Source of the DNA: Spirochaetaceae bacterium
GTDB lineage: Bacteria > Spirochaetota > Spirochaetia > DSM-2461
Length of the DNA stretch: 7,323 nt
Direction of reading: 5' to 3'
Assembly (NCBI GenBank): GCA_016342385.1
Contig: JAEINM010000200.1
Coordinates: 1 to 7,323, forward strand
Under the pieces are notes generated by a model. It had not been told where the DNA came from. It saw only the letters and a program-made list of their open reading frames with translations, and did no database searches. The position numbers and the translations under genes were made by a program. Of this stretch, positions 6,463 through 7,323 are shown one piece after another (within the stretch, counting starts at the first letter, position 1; each line of letters opens with the position of its first letter).

Positions 6463-7131
6463 CTATTTCATTTGTGAAAGTAATTCGGGATACCGTTCTT
6501 CCAGATCCCGGACTTTCGGTATATCCCAATATACAATGTAGGGATGATTGGGATTCAACTTCATGAAGTTCTGATGGTAGGCTTCAGCGGGGTAAAAGGC
6601 ATCCAGTTTTTCCAGTTGAGTCACGATGGGCTTGCTGTATCTCTTTTTCATTTCCAGTTCTTTTATGTATTTTTCTGTTTTCATTTTTTGAGTTTCATCT
6701 ATATAAAAGACAGCCGACCTGTATTCTGTTCCCACATCGGGTCCCTGGTAATTTAGTTCTGTGGGATTATGAGCCACTAGAAAAAATATTTCCAGTAATT
6801 TCTCATAACTGATCTGAGAGGGGTCATACACTATCCGGACTGCTTCGGCATGTCTTGTTTTGCCCGATCCAACCAGATTATACCGGGCTGTTTCAGCAGA
6901 TCCTCCGGAATATCCTGAGACAACATCCTCAACACCTTCCAGACGCTCAAACACTCCTTCTACCCCCCAGAAGCATCCGCCGGCAAATACAGCCGTTTCA
7001 GTTTCTCCTATAAAAAACTCCCCCATTTCATTTGATTCGAAATCGTGAGATTCTGCTTTCCCTGAACCGGATATGAGGGAAACTGCTCCCGCCAGCAGCA
7101 GTAAGGTGGTTATCATTTTTATATATTTCAT
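6463..7131 (-). CDS. msrA: Exported peptide methionine sulfoxide reductase A
   Basis: Reduces the S-epimer of methionine sulfoxide in proteins. I start it at the ATG at 7129-7131 (222 residues) because AAGGA stands 7 bases before it; an in-frame TTG at 7156-7158 has no ribosome site and lies inside msrB. Residues 1-28 (MKYIKMITTLLLLAGAVSLI, then SGSGKAES) form a signal peptide with a probable signal peptidase I site near A26, placing the enzyme outside the cytoplasmic membrane. The catalytic domain carries GGCFWGVE with active-site C53, plus HAEAV and the NYQGPDVGTEYRS signature. C53 is the only cysteine in the protein, so the usual resolving cysteines are absent and an external thiol must reduce the sulfenic acid. 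The gene follows msrB by 13 bases, as one operon. Confidence 0.93.
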   Translation of the reverse strand: MKYIKMITTLLLLAGAVSLISGSGKAESHDFESNEMGEFFIGETETAVFAGGCFWGVEGVFERLEGVEDVVSGYSGGSAETARYNLVGSGKTRHAEAVRIVYDPSQISYEKLLEIFFLVAHNPTELNYQGPDVGTEYRSAVFYIDETQKMKTEKYIKELEMKKRYSKPIVTQLEKLDAFYPAEAYHQNFMKLNPNHPYIVYWDIPKVRDLEERYPELLSQMK

Positions 7132-7138
7132 CTTTTTT

Positions 7139-7143
7139 TCCTT
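7139..7143 (-). promoter_or_regulatory. Ribosome binding site that fixes the msrA start
   Basis: On the minus strand AAGGA lies 7 bases before the ATG at 7129-7131, just after the msrB stop codon (its second, tandem TAA occupies 7142-7144). It favours the 222-residue msrA product over a nine-residue longer TTG-initiated form. Confidence 0.75.
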
Positions 7144-7144
7144 A

Positions 7145-7323
7145 TTATTCCATTTCAAATAGGTTCAGGTACTGGCCATAACCCTCTTTTTCAAGATCTT
7201 CCACTGGAATAAAGCGAAGAGATGCAGAGTTTATGCAGTATCTTAAACCCGTGGGCTCAGGCCCGTCATTGAACAGATGCCCCAGATGGGAATCGGCGTA
7301 TAAGCTCCTCACTTCTATTCGGA
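7145..7323 (-). CDS. msrB: Peptide methionine sulfoxide reductase B (C-terminal part)
   Basis: Reduces the R-epimer of protein methionine sulfoxide, complementing MsrA. Only the last 58 codons and the stop are in the window; the gene enters from the right edge on the minus strand. The segment holds the family hallmark VRSLYADSHLGHLFNDGP followed by TGLRYCINSASLRFIP, with the catalytic cysteine in RYCIN. The zinc-binding CxxC pairs of many MsrB proteins, and any signal peptide, would lie outside the window. The protein ends LNLFEME and is closed by two tandem TAA codons, so msrB is a separate gene, not fused to msrA. Since the downstream MsrA has a signal peptide, MsrB is likely exported as well, but that cannot be seen here. 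Confidence 0.93.
   Translation of the reverse strand, partial: RIEVRSLYADSHLGHLFNDGPEPTGLRYCINSASLRFIPVEDLEKEGYGQYLNLFEME

Noticed and set aside
7132..7158. A longer msrA starting at TTG 7156-7158
   Set aside because: It has no ribosome site and lies within the end of msrB, while the ATG at 7129-7131 has AAGGA at ideal spacing and begins a normal signal peptide.
1..7323. A hidden defence, mobile or CRISPR-type system
   Set aside because: I found no integrase, transposase, toxin-antitoxin pair, spaced repeats, terminal inverted repeats or tRNA. The CPBP protease can occur in abortive-infection or bacteriocin loci, but no partner gene is present here.

Overview
The window looks like chromosomal DNA of a free-living bacterium with moderate to low GC, and the gene content fits a marine or anaerobic spirochaete best. 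The reasons are a six-helix membrane class III adenylate cyclase with the RYFSP linker, a large vWA/FN3 lipoprotein, a ferredoxin-tailed aldo/keto reductase, and A/T-rich spacers with strong AAGGAG-type ribosome sites. This assignment is inference from gene style; no rRNA or other phylogenetic marker is present.

Layout, left to right: the 3' end of an unidentified plus-strand gene (1-147), then a plus-strand membrane adenylate cyclase (219-1502). Facing it is a minus-strand block: a decayed cupin fragment (1499-1663), a vWA-domain lipoprotein (1686-3275) and an aldo/keto reductase carrying two [4Fe-4S] motifs (3360-4319). A divergent A/T-rich spacer follows, then a 35-codon, extremely lysine-rich small plus-strand gene with its own strong ribosome site and a textbook intrinsic terminator (4453-4590). 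The rest lies on the minus strand: a CPBP-family membrane protease (4611-5438), type I methionine aminopeptidase (5526-6272), an exported single-cysteine MsrA (6463-7131), and the C-terminal third or so of MsrB running off the right edge (7145-7323).

Functional links are loose. msrB-msrA is a clear operon for repairing oxidised methionine, with 13 bases between the genes. map and the CPBP gene lie in the same direction 87 bases apart and may be partly co-transcribed. The cyclase would make cAMP in response to an unknown signal sensed through its membrane domain. Aldo/keto reductase and lipoprotein share a strand but have no obvious functional tie. There is no phage, insertion sequence, CRISPR array, tRNA or defence system visible, and no strong case for a new multi-gene system. 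The items most worth a second look are the tiny lysine-rich gene, the cupin relic, the one-cysteine exported MsrA and the palindrome over the probable map promoter.
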